Shown: one piece after another, positions 43,289 to 53,512 of the stretch | How the letters are laid out: every line of letters starts with the position of its first letter | How positions within the stretch are numbered: position 1 is the first letter of the stretch | DNA from: Ignavibacteria bacterium | GTDB taxonomy: Bacteria; Bacteroidota; Ignavibacteria; Tepidaquicellales; Tepidaquicellaceae | NCBI GenBank assembly: GCA_016873795.1 | Contig: VGWA01000003.1 | Coordinates: 1 to 59,537 of the forward strand | Reading direction: 5' to 3' | Length of the DNA: 59,537 nt | The notes under the pieces: model-generated | What the model saw: only the letters and a program-made list of their open reading frames with translations | Databases searched by the model: none | Told to the model about the DNA's origin: nothing | Program-made: the position numbers and the translations under genes

Positions 43289-44323
43289 ATGAAAAAAAGA
43301 AAAAGCATTAGTGCTCCCGAGCTGATATCTGAAGACACTGCGGATTTTACGATACTTGTCAGACCACGCACATTCAGCGAATTCACAGGACAGGATAAGG
43401 TAAAAGAGAATTTAAAAGTCTTTATTGAAAGCTCAAAAAGATTAAAAGAACCTCTCGACCATGTTTTATTCACTGGACCCCCCGGACTCGGAAAAACGAC
43501 ACTTGCACATATAATATCGAGAGAACTTGATACAGAAATCATAACAACGAGCGGACCGGTAATAGAAAAACCCGGTGACCTCGCCGGTATGCTGACAAGG
43601 TTAAAGAAAAATCAGATACTGTTCATTGACGAAATACACAGAATACCGAAAGTCGTCGAGGAATTTCTTTACTCGGCTATGGAAGAATATAAACTCGATA
43701 TACTTATTGACCAGGGACCTGCGGCAAGAAGTATCCCTCTTAAATTGGAAAAATTTACTCTCGTCGGGGCTACAACACGACAGGGTTTGCTTTCATCGCC
43801 AATACTCGACAGATTCGGGATTACGTGTCACCTCGATTATTATAACATCAATGACCTTATAAATATAGTAAAGCGTTCTGCACGATTGATGAAAATTAAA
43901 ATCACAGACGACGGAGCACTCGAAATAGCAAAAAGAAGCCGCGCTACGCCGAGGATATCCAACCGCCTGCTCAGACGTACAAGAGATTTTGCAATTGTCA
44001 AAGGAAACGGCACCATCGATAAGGAAATTTCCGAATATGCACTCGAAGCCCTGGGAGTTGACAACCACGGACTCGACAAAATAGACAAAAAGATTCTTGA
44101 AACGATAATTGTAAAACATAACGGCGGTCCTGTCGGACTTACAACAATAGCCGCATCAATCAGCGAAGACCCGGGAACCGTGGAAGATGTTTATGAACCG
44201 TTTCTTCTGGTTGAAGGATTTATTAAAAGAACTCCTAAAGGAAGAGAAGCAACTGAACTTGCATACAAACATTTGAAGATTTTTAAAAAAGGAAAAGATA
44301 AAACGGAAAGTTTATTTGATTGA
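43289..44323 (+). CDS. ruvB: Holliday junction branch-migration ATPase RuvB
   Basis: This 344-aa AAA+ ATPase has Walker A GPPGLGKT (63-70), Walker B LFIDEIHRI, sensor GATTRQGLLSSPILDRFG, arginine finger region TPRISNRLLRRTRD, and the C-terminal winged helix (PGTVEDVYEPFLLVEGFI). It drives branch migration with RuvA. ruvA and ruvC are not adjacent. The start at 43289 (MKKRKSISAPELIS) has no clear Shine-Dalgarno. Confidence 0.97.
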   Translation: MKKRKSISAPELISEDTADFTILVRPRTFSEFTGQDKVKENLKVFIESSKRLKEPLDHVLFTGPPGLGKTTLAHIISRELDTEIITTSGPVIEKPGDLAGMLTRLKKNQILFIDEIHRIPKVVEEFLYSAMEEYKLDILIDQGPAARSIPLKLEKFTLVGATTRQGLLSSPILDRFGITCHLDYYNINDLINIVKRSARLMKIKITDDGALEIAKRSRATPRISNRLLRRTRDFAIVKGNGTIDKEISEYALEALGVDNHGLDKIDKKILETIIVKHNGGPVGLTTIAASISEDPGTVEDVYEPFLLVEGFIKRTPKGREATELAYKHLKIFKKGKDKTESLFD

Positions 44324-44325
44324 GT

Positions 44326-44577
44326 TTATTTTCTTAAAATAATTTTGATGACGACATATGCAAGGATGATGACGGATATGAACAGCAGGAAATAAGACAG
44401 TAATACCTGCTTGATGTTTTTTGTGATTCTGATGATAAATTTATGACCTTCCCATCCGCAGTTTTTGCAGTAAAATTTTCTTATGCGGAAAAACTTCAAA
44501 ATTTTTTGCGGTAACGTGGAAGCTCCGTATTTGCTCAGGTTTCCCTGCGTTCCGCAAGCGGGACACTTGATTAACAT
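44326..44577 (-). CDS. Small zinc-ribbon membrane protein
   Basis: From the ATG at 44577 the product is about 83 aa (the frame opens 11 codons earlier at 44610). It has two CXXC knuckles (IKCPACGTQG and FYCKNCGWEG) forming a zinc ribbon. One C-terminal transmembrane helix follows (LLSYFLLFISVIILAYVVIKI). The protein converges with ruvB, with stops 2 bases apart. It is a hypothetical protein; it could be a small regulator or an assembly factor. Confidence 0.6.
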   Translation of the reverse strand: MLIKCPACGTQGNLSKYGASTLPQKILKFFRIRKFYCKNCGWEGHKFIIRITKNIKQVLLSYFLLFISVIILAYVVIKIILRK

Positions 44578-44610
44578 AGTGTTTCTTTGTACAAACAGTG
44601 AAAATTCCAT

Positions 44611-44907
44611 TTTTCCTTTGCTTAACAGGATTTAAATTTAGTTCTTTTAATGTTTATAACCAATTCAAAAGTTCTTTCTCTCTTTAACCTTGACTTTATT
44701 TGCCTGGTTGAAATGAACAGCATAAAAAAATTTTTATTTCGAAGATAGTTTTTTTAAAAATTCTAAAATGTCAAGTAAAAAATTTTTAAAAAGAGTTTGC
44801 ATTTTTAATTTGATTATGTTAACTTTATTAAAATAAAAAAAATCAGAAAGTAAACTTTAAATTTTTAATGAATAATTTTTTTATAATTTTATTAAAAGAG
44901 TTTTTAA
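44611..44907. other. AT-rich leader of nrdJ
   Basis: This 297-bp gap separates the zinc-ribbon gene from nrdJ. It contains a cttgactttatttgcctgg repeat-like core at about 44690-44708, and otherwise oligo-A and oligo-T tracts. I looked for a cobalamin riboswitch and for repeated NrdR boxes and did not find either by eye. Confidence 0.4.
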
Positions 44908-47900
44908 ATGAAAATCGAAAGGGTTTTTTGCCGTGAAGGTAAGAGCACTTTAGATAAAATAGAATATGAGAAGAGGTCGTCCGTGATAAGAAATCCGGAC
45001 GGGACTGTTGTGTTTGATATGAACGATGTGATTGTGCCGAAGAACTGGTCGCAGGTGGCAACGGATATAATTGCTCAGAAATATTTTAGAAAAGCAGGTG
45101 TTCCTAAATATCTTGTAAAAATAAAAGAAGAAAATGTTCCCGACTGGCTCTTGCGTTCCGAGCCGGACTATGAAAAGCTAAATGCTCTTAACGAAACAGA
45201 AAAATTTACTTATGAAAATGACGCAAGACAGGTGTTTCACAGATTAGCAGGCTGCTGGACTTATTGGGGGTGGAAATATAAATATTTCGATACAGAGGAA
45301 GACGCACTGAATTTTTATTACGAAATTTACTTTATGCTCGCCAGGCAGATGGCAGCACCCAATTCTCCTCAGTGGTTTAATACCGGACTGCACTGGGCTT
45401 ACGGAATTACCGGACCGTCGCAGGGACATTTCTATGTCGACCCTGATTCGGGGAAATTAACAGCATCGAAAGATGCTTATACACATTGCCAGCCGCATGC
45501 CTGCTTTATTCAATCGATTAAAGATGATCTGGTAAACGAAGGGGGCATTATGGATTTGTGGGTGAGAGAAGCACGGCTGTTTAAATATGGCTCTGGAACA
45601 GGAACTAATTTTTCTAATATAAGGGGTTCGGGAGAACCGCTCAGCGGCGGAGGGAAATCTTCCGGCTTGATGAGCTTTCTTAAAATCGGTGACAGAAGCG
45701 CGGGTGCTATTAAATCCGGCGGAACTACAAGACGTGCAGCAAAAATGGTTACACTCGACCTTGACCATCCGGATATAGAAGAGTATATCGACTGGAAAGT
45801 AATTGAAGAAGAAAAAGTTGCGGCACTTGTTACAGGCTCGAAATCACTGAATTTTCATCTCAACCGTATTATGAAATCTATCCACAGTGCCCACCCGGAA
45901 AATGACGGTGCAGACCGGAAAACAAATAAAATACTTGCTCAGGCAATTATGGATGCGAGACGTGCATATGTACCCGAAAATTATATCGAGCGGGTCATAC
46001 AGCTTTCACGGCTTGGTTTTAAAGAAATTTTTATTCCCGTTTATGATGTTAACTGGGATTCGGAAGCATATATGACTGTCTCCGGACAGAATTCAAATAA
46101 CTCCGTTCGCGCATCTAATAAGTTTATGGAATCGGTCAGAGATGAAAAAGAATGGGAACTTTATTGGCGGGTTGAACTGAAAAAAGCCAAAAAGGAAATG
46201 CGGGCGCCGAAACCGTGTAAAAAATTAAAAGCCCGCGAAATCTGGGATAAAATTGCTTACTCTGCATGGGCTTGCGCCGATCCGGGTATACAATTCCATA
46301 CTACGATTAATGAATGGAATACCTGCCCGAAAGGCGGCGAAATACGTGCTTCTAACCCCTGTTCCGAATATATGTTCCTGGATGATACGGCATGCAACCT
46401 TGCTTCGCTTAACCTTGTAAAATTTTATAATGAGAAAAAAGAAGTCTTTGAAATAGAAAAATACCGTACAGCATCAAGACTGTGGACAATCATACTCGAA
46501 ATAAGCGTTTTGATGGCTCAGTTTCCAAGCAGAGAAATTGCAATTAAATCGTATGATTACCGTACACTCGGACTCGGATATGCAAACCTCGGTGCTTTGC
46601 TTATGAGACAGGGAATTCCGTACGACTCTAACGAAGCCCTTGCTGTAACGGGTGCGGTAACCGCAATTATGCATATGACTGCTTATGCAGCATCTGCCGA
46701 AATGGCAAAAGAACTCGGTGCATTTCCCAGATATGAAGAAAATAAAGACGATATGATGAGAGTGCTGAGAAATCACAGACGTGCAGCTTATAACACAAAG
46801 AAAAATGACTATGAAGGAATCACAATTCCCCCGACAGGAATAAATAAAAAATATTGTCCTGATGATTTACTCGAAGCGGCAAGACGCGATGCGGACAGGG
46901 CAGTTGAAATGGGTGAAAAATACGGTTTCAGAAATGCTCAGGTTACGGTAATTGCTCCGACGGGAACAATAGGACTTCTGATGGATTGCGATACTACAGG
47001 TGTTGAACCCGACTTCGCTCTCGTTAAATTTAAAAAACTTGCCGGCGGCGGATATTTCAAAATTATAAATGAATCAGTCGAACCTGCTCTTAAATATCTT
47101 GAATACAGCGACAGCGAAATTAAAGAAATTATTAAATATGTAAAAGGCTCGGGAACACTTTCGGATTGCCCGGTAATTAACCATCAATCTCTTACAGAAA
47201 AAGGTTTTACTAAAGAAGTAATCAAACAAATAGAAAATGCTCTGCCGTCTGTATTTGATATTAATTTTGCCTTTAATAAATGGACATTAGGCGAAGAATT
47301 CTGCAAGAGCGTATTGAACTTTACGGATGAACAGTTAAACGACTTTAACTTTAATATCCTTAAAGCACTGGGATTTACAAAGCAGCAGATCGAAACTGCT
47401 AACGATTATGTCTGCGGAACAATGACAATCGAAGGAGCTCCGTATTTAAAAAAGGAACATTATTCGATTTTTGATTGTGCGACTAAATGCGGTAAAAAAG
47501 GAACGCGGTTTATCTCTGCCGAAGCACACGTTAAAATAATGGCGGCTGCCCAGCCGTTTGTTTCCGGCTCCATATCGAAAACAATTAACCTGCCGAACGG
47601 AGCTGCGGTTGACGATGTTAAGAGAATTTATATGCTTTCCTGGCAGTGCGGACTGAAAGCAAATGCTCTTTACAGAGACGGCTCTAAACTGTCACAACCG
47701 CTTAATACAATTGCTCTCGAACAACTTATCGGAGAAGAGGATTCACTCAGCACATCAGAACTTACGAAAAGTAACGATATAGTTAAAGTTGCGGAAAGAA
47801 TTATCCACCGCTATATTGCAAAAAGAAGAAAACTTCCTTACCGAAGAAAAGGTTATACACAAAAAGCAAAAATCGGAACACACTCCGTGTACCTGAGAAC

Positions 47901-48537
47901 AGGAGAATACGACAATGGTCAGCTCGGTGAAATATTTATAGATATGCACAGGGAAGGCGCAGCTTTTCGCAGCCTGATGAATTGCTTTGCAATCGCTGTC
48001 TCGCTCGGGTTGCAGCACGGAGTTCCGCTTGAAGAGTTTGTGGATGCCTTTGTCTATACACGCTTTGAACCGAACGGCGTTATTATAGGCAACCCGAACA
48101 TTAAAATGGCAACCTCGATAATCGATTATATATTCAGAGAACTTGCGGTAACGTATCTTTCCAGAAATGACCTTGCACACCTGAATGAAGAAGAAATAAA
48201 AACAAGTCCGATAGATTCCATTTCTAAAACCGAGGAAGATGTGGACTTCGATGAGGAAATAATTATCAGTGAAAGAATTATTGAAGAAAGAATAGATAAG
48301 CAAAATAACAACGACATCCCGCCGCAAACACCGAAATCAACAACCATTAAACTGTCTGCTTCCGCTCAGTCAAATCCTGTTCAGGTTAAACCGGATATTT
48401 CCAGGAATACAATCAGAGAAGCCAAACTGAAGGGATATACCGGTGATATATGTGAGGAGTGCGGACAGGTAACAATGGTAAGAAACGGTACCTGCCTGAA
48501 ATGTATGAATTGCGGGGCAACAAGCGGATGCTCTTAA
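44908..48537 (+). CDS. nrdJ: Adenosylcobalamin-dependent (class II) ribonucleotide reductase
   Basis: This 1209-aa enzyme reduces ribonucleotides using coenzyme B12. The N-terminus has the family start ([20 protein letters not shown] and [18 protein letters not shown]). The barrel carries [30 protein letters not shown] and [20 protein letters not shown], with the radical-bearing and redox cysteines in place. The long C-terminal part ends with a cysteine-rich tail ([20 protein letters not shown] then GATSGCS) that binds zinc and relays reducing equivalents. Length is typical of the long NrdJ form; there is no intein. The enzyme works with or without oxygen. Confidence 0.96.
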   Translation: MKIERVFCREGKSTLDKIEYEKRSSVIRNPDGTVVFDMNDVIVPKNWSQVATDIIAQKYFRKAGVPKYLVKIKEENVPDWLLRSEPDYEKLNALNETEKFTYENDARQVFHRLAGCWTYWGWKYKYFDTEEDALNFYYEIYFMLARQMAAPNSPQWFNTGLHWAYGITGPSQGHFYVDPDSGKLTASKDAYTHCQPHACFIQSIKDDLVNEGGIMDLWVREARLFKYGSGTGTNFSNIRGSGEPLSGGGKSSGLMSFLKIGDRSAGAIKSGGTTRRAAKMVTLDLDHPDIEEYIDWKVIEEEKVAALVTGSKSLNFHLNRIMKSIHSAHPENDGADRKTNKILAQAIMDARRAYVPENYIERVIQLSRLGFKEIFIPVYDVNWDSEAYMTVSGQNSNNSVRASNKFMESVRDEKEWELYWRVELKKAKKEMRAPKPCKKLKAREIWDKIAYSAWACADPGIQFHTTINEWNTCPKGGEIRASNPCSEYMFLDDTACNLASLNLVKFYNEKKEVFEIEKYRTASRLWTIILEISVLMAQFPSREIAIKSYDYRTLGLGYANLGALLMRQGIPYDSNEALAVTGAVTAIMHMTAYAASAEMAKELGAFPRYEENKDDMMRVLRNHRRAAYNTKKNDYEGITIPPTGINKKYCPDDLLEAARRDADRAVEMGEKYGFRNAQVTVIAPTGTIGLLMDCDTTGVEPDFALVKFKKLAGGGYFKIINESVEPALKYLEYSDSEIKEIIKYVKGSGTLSDCPVINHQSLTEKGFTKEVIKQIENALPSVFDINFAFNKWTLGEEFCKSVLNFTDEQLNDFNFNILKALGFTKQQIETANDYVCGTMTIEGAPYLKKEHYSIFDCATKCGKKGTRFISAEAHVKIMAAAQPFVSGSISKTINLPNGAAVDDVKRIYMLSWQCGLKANALYRDGSKLSQPLNTIALEQLIGEEDSLSTSELTKSNDIVKVAERIIHRYIAKRRKLPYRRKGYTQKAKIGTHSVYLRTGEYDNGQLGEIFIDMHREGAAFRSLMNCFAIAVSLGLQHGVPLEEFVDAFVYTRFEPNGVIIGNPNIKMATSIIDYIFRELAVTYLSRNDLAHLNEEEIKTSPIDSISKTEEDVDFDEEIIISERIIEERIDKQNNNDIPPQTPKSTTIKLSASAQSNPVQVKPDISRNTIREAKLKGYTGDICEECGQVTMVRNGTCLKCMNCGATSGCS

Positions 48538-48577
48538 AATAATAAACAATTATTCGTTAAATTTAAAGCATACTATT

Positions 48578-49618
48578 ATGTCCGAAGACAAAACACAAAA
48601 ATTGAAGTCCCTGGATATGGCGATTTCTACTATTGAAAAAGAACATGGGAAAGGTTCAATAATGAAACTTGGTGATAAACCGGTTACAAAAATTCCTGTT
48701 ATTTCAACAGGATCAATATCACTCGATGCCGCACTCGGTGTCGGCGGAGTACCGAGAGGAAGAATTTCTGAAATCTTCGGACCTGAAGCCTCGGGTAAAA
48801 CTACAATTTGCCTTCATATTATTGCCGAAGCACAAAAAAGCGGAGGACTTGCTGCTTTTATAGATACCGAACATGCTCTTGATACGTCTTATGCACAAAA
48901 ACTCGGTGTCGATATTAATAATCTTTTAATTTCCCAGCCCGAATACGGAGAACAGGCACTCGAGATTTGTGAAACACTCGTCAGAAGCAATGCACTTGAC
49001 GTGATAGTGGTAGACTCCGTTGCTGCTTTAACGCCTCGTGCGGAAATAGAAGGAGAAATGGGTGATTCGGTTATGGGAATGCAGGCGAGACTTATGTCGC
49101 AGGCATTGAGAAAATTAACTGCAGCGGTTTCCAAATCAAAAGTTTCACTGATATTTACAAATCAGCTTAGAGAAAAAATCGGTGTGATGTTCGGCAATCC
49201 CGAAACTACAACAGGCGGAAAAGCACTTAAATTTTATGCATCGATACGAATGGATATCAGAAGAATAGCCGCAATAAAAGAAGGAAACGAAGTACTTGGA
49301 AACAGAACAAAAGTAAAAATAGTAAAAAATAAAGTTTCCCCGCCTTTTAGAGAAGTTGAATTCGATATAATGTATAATGAGGGAATATCGAGACTCGGGG
49401 ATATAATAGATACTGCAATAAATAAGGAAATTATCAAAAAAAGCGGTGCATGGTTTACATACGGAGAAAGCAGGATTCAGGGCAGAGACGGCGTTAAAAA
49501 ACTTCTGACCGAAGAACCTGTTTTACTCGAAAAACTGGTTAATGAAGTAAAAGTAAAACTTGGTTTTATACCTGAAGATAACACTGCTACGCAGCCGTCT
49601 GTAAAAGAGAAAAAATAG
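48578..49618 (+). CDS. recA: Recombinase RecA
   Basis: This 346-aa protein has Walker A GPEASGKT (68-75), [20 protein letters not shown] at the N-terminus, and the conserved loop region [28 protein letters not shown]. It forms the DNA-strand-exchange filament and stimulates LexA-type self-cleavage. It follows nrdJ by 40 bases and may share its promoter. I did not recognise an SOS box upstream. recX lies 183 bases downstream. Confidence 0.98.
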   Translation: MSEDKTQKLKSLDMAISTIEKEHGKGSIMKLGDKPVTKIPVISTGSISLDAALGVGGVPRGRISEIFGPEASGKTTICLHIIAEAQKSGGLAAFIDTEHALDTSYAQKLGVDINNLLISQPEYGEQALEICETLVRSNALDVIVVDSVAALTPRAEIEGEMGDSVMGMQARLMSQALRKLTAAVSKSKVSLIFTNQLREKIGVMFGNPETTTGGKALKFYASIRMDIRRIAAIKEGNEVLGNRTKVKIVKNKVSPPFREVEFDIMYNEGISRLGDIIDTAINKEIIKKSGAWFTYGESRIQGRDGVKKLLTEEPVLLEKLVNEVKVKLGFIPEDNTATQPSVKEKK

Positions 49619-49801
49619 CAAAGCTTTTCCTTTTCAGGACAGTCAAAAATTTTCACGAATATTACATATCGAAAAAAGGTAACCGTAAACAAATGTATTT
49701 TAAGGTTTTCAAAGTTCTATTTTCCGTAATAATAATTTTAAATAATACCTTTGTAAACAATCAAAAATCCCCCGATTGCGGGCTTATCATATAATATTAT
49801 T

Positions 49802-50422
49802 ATGAAAATTACTTCTATCCAAAAGCAGAAAAAAGAAGGCAGATATAATATTTACATTGATGACGAATTTGCATTTGGACTTTATGGTGATACTGTATTT
49901 AAGTTCGGATTAAGAAGAAATGACGAACTTAACGAAAATAAAATCAAAGAAATAAGAGATTATGATGAATTTCAGTACGGCTCGAAAGTCGCAATGAGAT
50001 ATTTATCCAAATCTGCAAGAACTGAAGAAGAAGTCAAAAAAAGACTGCTGAAAGAAAAAATAAATACATCAAACATACAAAAGGTAGTAAATCAATTAAA
50101 AACTCTGAAATATATAGACGATATAGCATACACCCGTAATTTTCTGCAATATCGGCTTAAAAAAAATCCGCAGGGGAGACTGGTACTTGAAAAAAAATTG
50201 AAACAAAAAGGTGTGTCAAAAGAAATTATAGAACAATCAATGAACGAACTTTACGACTTAAAAACGGAAACGGAAAAACTCGAAGAACAGTTGAAAAAAT
50301 ACTTAAAGAAAGTTAAGGGAAAAACACTTCTCGAAAAAAAACAAAAGTGCTGGAGATACCTTATGTCCAAAGGCTATACTTACGAAACAATCTCCGAAAT
50401 CTTCCCTGAGTATTTTTCATAA
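49802..50422 (+). CDS. recX: RecX-family regulator of RecA
   Basis: This 206-aa helical protein has RecX repeats: AMRYLSKSARTEEEVKKRLL, VVNQLKTLKYIDDIAYTRNF and GRLVLEKKLKQKGVSKEIIE. A beta-strand N-terminus (ITSIQKQKKEGRYNIYIDDE) precedes them. RecX caps RecA filaments and limits their activity. Its position right after recA is typical. A stable hairpin with a T-run lies about 155 bases downstream. Confidence 0.92.
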   Translation: MKITSIQKQKKEGRYNIYIDDEFAFGLYGDTVFKFGLRRNDELNENKIKEIRDYDEFQYGSKVAMRYLSKSARTEEEVKKRLLKEKINTSNIQKVVNQLKTLKYIDDIAYTRNFLQYRLKKNPQGRLVLEKKLKQKGVSKEIIEQSMNELYDLKTETEKLEEQLKKYLKKVKGKTLLEKKQKCWRYLMSKGYTYETISEIFPEYFS

Positions 50423-50889
50423 TTGAGTTATTAACCTGTTTCCGAAAAAGACTCTTTTCACTATTCTCTCCCGATATGATGTGAAACTTTTCATTTTTTC
50501 TTTCGTATAATTAAACAGATAGTAAATTTTTTAATTTTTCTCATTTTTGTTCTCATAATTCCTCCCATAATCCCGAAAGCCGGTGCCGAAAACACCGGCT
50601 TTTTTATTGAGATTTTATTATTTTAATTCTATTCAATTTTTGTTATCGGGTTTTTCGGTTTTTCCGCACATCATCTTTAAGCAGATTGGGGTCTCTTCGA
50701 ATTGAAGGTTTCCGAATCGGAAACCCGGTTGATAGTAAATGAAAACGGATGTAAATATAATAAATTTTTATTAACCTTGTAATAATCCTTATCATGGATT
50801 TTTATGTAAATTTTATTTTTTTGAAAAATTTTATAATTGATTTTTAATATTGAAATTTAGAATATGAATAAACTTAAAATTATTTTATT
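50423..50889. other. 467-bp gap after recX with a terminator and a palindrome
   Basis: A terminator lies at 50576-50606. A perfect inverted repeat, ggtttccgaatcggaaacc, lies at 50707-50725. The remainder is AT-rich and should hold the promoter of the secreted protein at 50890. No gene is visible. Confidence 0.5.
50574..50608 (+). terminator. Rho-independent terminator after recX
   Basis: A 10-bp stem, aaagccggtg / caccggcttt, with a 7-base loop is followed by a T-run. It is the first strong hairpin downstream of recX on the plus strand. Confidence 0.9.
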
Positions 50890-51999
50890 ATGAAAAATAT
50901 ATTTGTTTTAATTATTGCTTTGCTTTTGACTGTTCAGGCATTTTCGCAGACGGTTCAGGATATAGGTACTCTGAAATACATAGACCTTGAAGGAGGATTC
51001 TACGGTATTATAACAGATAAAGACAAGTGTTATTACCCTCTTCAGTTACGGGATGAGTATAAAAAAGATGGACTGAGAATTAAATTTACAGGTATACTCA
51101 GAGATGACGTTATGACTTTTGTACAATGGGGACAAAATGTAGAGATTACAGAAATCGAACAACTGTTCTGCGATATCAACAGAGCAGATTACGAAGTTCA
51201 TGAATGGGGTGTTATGGTCGGCTGTCCTGAAGACAATACCTTTTTTATGACTTCCAGACCTGAACGGGTTACATATGTAAAGCAGCCGGTTCTCTATTTT
51301 CATTCCAAAGATAAGAAACCGTTTTATCTGAAAGTAGACTTTACAAACGGAAAACCAACCGATACTTATCCGGTAGCTGAACTGTTTCCAAACTCGCTTG
51401 TATGGAACGAAGTGATATTTACAGAACCTAAAAGACAAAAAGGAATTGTTGAAGAAACTAAAGATTTTGTTCCGCTGCAGGAAATAATTCCGGTTCTAAA
51501 CGATGTGGATGCGGACTTATTATCTTATAAAGATACGGAATCGAGATTTTTGTTTTATGAAGGGGAAGTCAATTTTATGAACTATGTAACGGCAGAACAT
51601 AATTCGTACAGCAAAGAAGTGAAAATTAAAAACGGGTTCGGATTCCCTGTCTATAACGTTGTCTTTACTAAAGGCGGAGGTGATTTCTGGAACCCGGAAT
51701 ATTATTCCTGTAAAATAGATACGCTGAAACCTTATGAAGAAATTACTGTGAATTATAAAGAACAGGAAGTTAATTACTGGACTGATGACTTGAGTTCTCT
51801 CGGCTTTACGGAAAAAGAAGCAAAGAGTTTTTCCAGACTTTGGGATACACCTTTTTTAAGGTATTCAAACACCGCAGGATGGGCAAATTTAATCTACAGA
51901 ATTCCGCAGGAAGAACTTGAAAAAATGATTATGCTGACTTTTGACCCGCAGCCGTCAAAACTGATAAGAGTATTGTATATGATGGTTCACCTTCATTGA
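50890..51999 (+). CDS. Exported protein of unknown function (HEWG motif), coupled to a SpoIIE phosphatase
   Basis: This 369-aa protein has a signal peptide (about 1-20, ending AFSQ). An N-terminal part of about 80 residues (KYIDLEGGFYGIITDKDKCY) resembles a small OB-like or DUF-type barrel. A larger domain then begins YEVHEWGVMVGCPEDN; VHEWG openings occur in exported proteins of several phyla with unknown roles. Tryptophan- and tyrosine-rich strands follow (VWNEVIFTEP, FWNPEYYSCKIDTL). Its TGA overlaps the TTG start of the SpoIIE phosphatase gene, so the two are probably translated together and may act together. Confidence 0.7.
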   Translation: MKNIFVLIIALLLTVQAFSQTVQDIGTLKYIDLEGGFYGIITDKDKCYYPLQLRDEYKKDGLRIKFTGILRDDVMTFVQWGQNVEITEIEQLFCDINRADYEVHEWGVMVGCPEDNTFFMTSRPERVTYVKQPVLYFHSKDKKPFYLKVDFTNGKPTDTYPVAELFPNSLVWNEVIFTEPKRQKGIVEETKDFVPLQEIIPVLNDVDADLLSYKDTESRFLFYEGEVNFMNYVTAEHNSYSKEVKIKNGFGFPVYNVVFTKGGGDFWNPEYYSCKIDTLKPYEEITVNYKEQEVNYWTDDLSSLGFTEKEAKSFSRLWDTPFLRYSNTAGWANLIYRIPQEELEKMIMLTFDPQPSKLIRVLYMMVHLH

Positions 52000-53126
52000 T
52001 TATTTTAGAAGAATATCTGACTGAATTGACACAAAAAACCCAAATAAAACCGTTATTTAAAAATAAATATATTCTCCATATAACATGTCTCCTCAGTGTT
52101 TTGATACTGGGAACGGTTGATTATTATACGGGACAGGAATATTCTTTTCTCATTTTCTATGCTATTCCGGTGATGTACGCTACTTGGTTCGGGGGATTAG
52201 TTCCCGGGATTATTTACAGTGTAATATGTCTTATTTCCTGGTTCAATGACAGTTTTAATTTCAGACCTGCTCTTGAAAATCCCGTGCTTCCGTATTGGAA
52301 TTTGCTGGTGCAAACGTGTTTTTTTATACTTATTATTTTTATTACTCTGCGTCTTAAAGCCGTTACAAAATATGAAAAAGAACTTGAGCGGAAATCCATA
52401 GAGCGCGAACTTAAAATTGCCCGCGATGTGCAGCAGAGGTTTTTCCCGCAGCATGTTCCGTCTTTCGATAAAATCAATCTGTTTGGAATGTGCCGACCAG
52501 CTGATTCGGTCGGAGGTGATTATTTTGACTATTTTAAAATTTCTAAAAACGAACTTATAATTACTATTGCCGATGTCTCGGGTCATGGAATATCTTCGGC
52601 TCTCTTAATGGCAGGACTTGTCGGATTCTTCCGGACTAACGCCGTGAACTATGTTAACGAAAATGATAAGTTGCTGGAAAAAACTAATGATTTTGTCTGC
52701 AGAATGACCGGAAATTATAACTTTGTTACAATATTTTATTCGGTCTTTAACAACAAAACCAATAAATTGAAATTTGTAAATGCAGGACATAATCCTCCTT
52801 TCTTGATAAAAAACGGTGAACAAAAAGTAATTAAACTCGAAAGCGGAGGATTACTTACCGGTATAATAGAAGATATTAAATATGTTGAAAAGGAGGTCTC
52901 GCTTGAAGAAGGTGATTTATTGGTATTGTATACCGACGGTGTTACAGAAACAATGAATGATAAAAATGAACTATACGGAGAAGAAAGACTGCTTAATGTC
53001 ATCTTGAAATCGAAAAATTTCCCGCCCGAAATTGTTGCAAAAAATATTATAAAAGATGTAGAAACCTATAATTCTAACAATAAACAAGCCGACGATATTA
53101 CCCTCATCGTATGTAAAATAACATAA
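51996..53126 (+). CDS. SpoIIE-family PP2C-type phosphatase with four-helix membrane sensor
   Basis: This 376-aa protein has four N-terminal transmembrane helices (about 23-125) in a DUF4118-like arrangement (YYTGQEYSFLIFYAIPVMYA, TWFGGLVPGIIYSVICLISW). A helical signalling linker (ERELKIARDVQQRFFP) leads into a PP2C/SpoIIE domain with VGGDYFDYF, IADVSGHG, NAGHNPPF, LYTDGVTE and a final QADDITLIV, so metal-binding aspartates are intact. It starts with TTG inside the stop of the secreted protein gene. It is likely RsbU-like, acting on an unlinked anti-anti-sigma factor. Its sensor differs from that of the phosphatase at 13.2-14.6 kb. Confidence 0.85.
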   Translation: MIILEEYLTELTQKTQIKPLFKNKYILHITCLLSVLILGTVDYYTGQEYSFLIFYAIPVMYATWFGGLVPGIIYSVICLISWFNDSFNFRPALENPVLPYWNLLVQTCFFILIIFITLRLKAVTKYEKELERKSIERELKIARDVQQRFFPQHVPSFDKINLFGMCRPADSVGGDYFDYFKISKNELIITIADVSGHGISSALLMAGLVGFFRTNAVNYVNENDKLLEKTNDFVCRMTGNYNFVTIFYSVFNNKTNKLKFVNAGHNPPFLIKNGEQKVIKLESGGLLTGIIEDIKYVEKEVSLEEGDLLVLYTDGVTETMNDKNELYGEERLLNVILKSKNFPPEIVAKNIIKDVETYNSNNKQADDITLIVCKIT

Positions 53127-53142
53127 AATCTCCTCATACTTC

Positions 53143-53239
53143 TTGCCAGCCAGCCTTTAAGCAAATAGGATTTTTCTTTTTGTTTCGACTAGTCGGGACA
53201 ACATCCCCGATTTCCTGCTTGCCTTTAGGACTTTAGTTA
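53143..53239. repeat. Composite dispersed repeat
   Basis: Modules in order: cttgccagccagccttta, the palindrome cgactagtcg followed by ggac, and cctgcttgcctttagg followed by actttagtt. This combination of a TCGGGAC palindrome and the CCTGCCTTTAGGACTTTAGT core is the closest intergenic relative of the insertion inside the E1 gene at 4735-4836. Confidence 0.6.
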
Positions 53240-53361
53240 ATTTTGTAGAAATCGAAGCGTCATTTTTCTTACCTTTTTTATGAATTGAATAGGGAATTCA
53301 TATTGAGTATTTTTAAATTATAAAACGAAACTTAGTTTGAATTTATAATATATTGTTAATT

Positions 53362-53436
53362 CGGAGCGTAGCGTAGTCTGGTTATCGCGCCAGTTTTGGG
53401 AACTGGAGGTCGCTGGTTCGAATCCAGCCGTTCCGA
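53362..53436 (+). tRNA. tRNA-Pro, anticodon UGG
   Basis: Cloverleaf elements: acceptor CGGAGCG with CGTTCCG (one G-T wobble), D-arm GCGTAGTCTGGTTATCGC, anticodon stem CCAGT/ACTGG with loop TTTGGGA (anticodon TGG), T-arm GCTGG TTCGAAT CCAGC, and discriminator A. CCA is not encoded. This is the second proline isoacceptor in the window. Confidence 0.96.
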
Positions 53437-53465
53437 CTAAATTGAGAAATAATAAAATATTAAAA

Positions 53466-53500
53466 ACAGTCCTCCGGTTTAAAGGCAAGGACTTTTTTTG
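53466..53500 (+). terminator. Terminator downstream of tRNA-Pro(UGG)
   Basis: Stem agtcct / aggact (53468-53473 and 53488-53493) with an extra possible cc/gg pairing in the loop is followed by seven T residues. It separates the tRNA from pyrD and shows that the open frame at 53498 begins inside a terminator, so pyrD starts later. Confidence 0.8.
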
Positions 53501-53512
53501 TTTGAATTCCCG

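Noticed and set aside
44611-44907. Cobalamin riboswitch upstream of the B12-dependent reductase
   Set aside because: The leader is AT-rich, and I could not find the conserved B12-box or a plausible multi-stem fold.
44908-48537. Intein in the class II ribonucleotide reductase
   Set aside because: The length (1209 aa) is normal for the long NrdJ form and no intein splice motifs break the conserved blocks.
53498-53512. Upstream TTG start for pyrD (MFEFP...)
   Set aside because: It lies in the T-run of the tRNA-Pro terminator; the ATG at 53513 gives the normal N-terminal helix.
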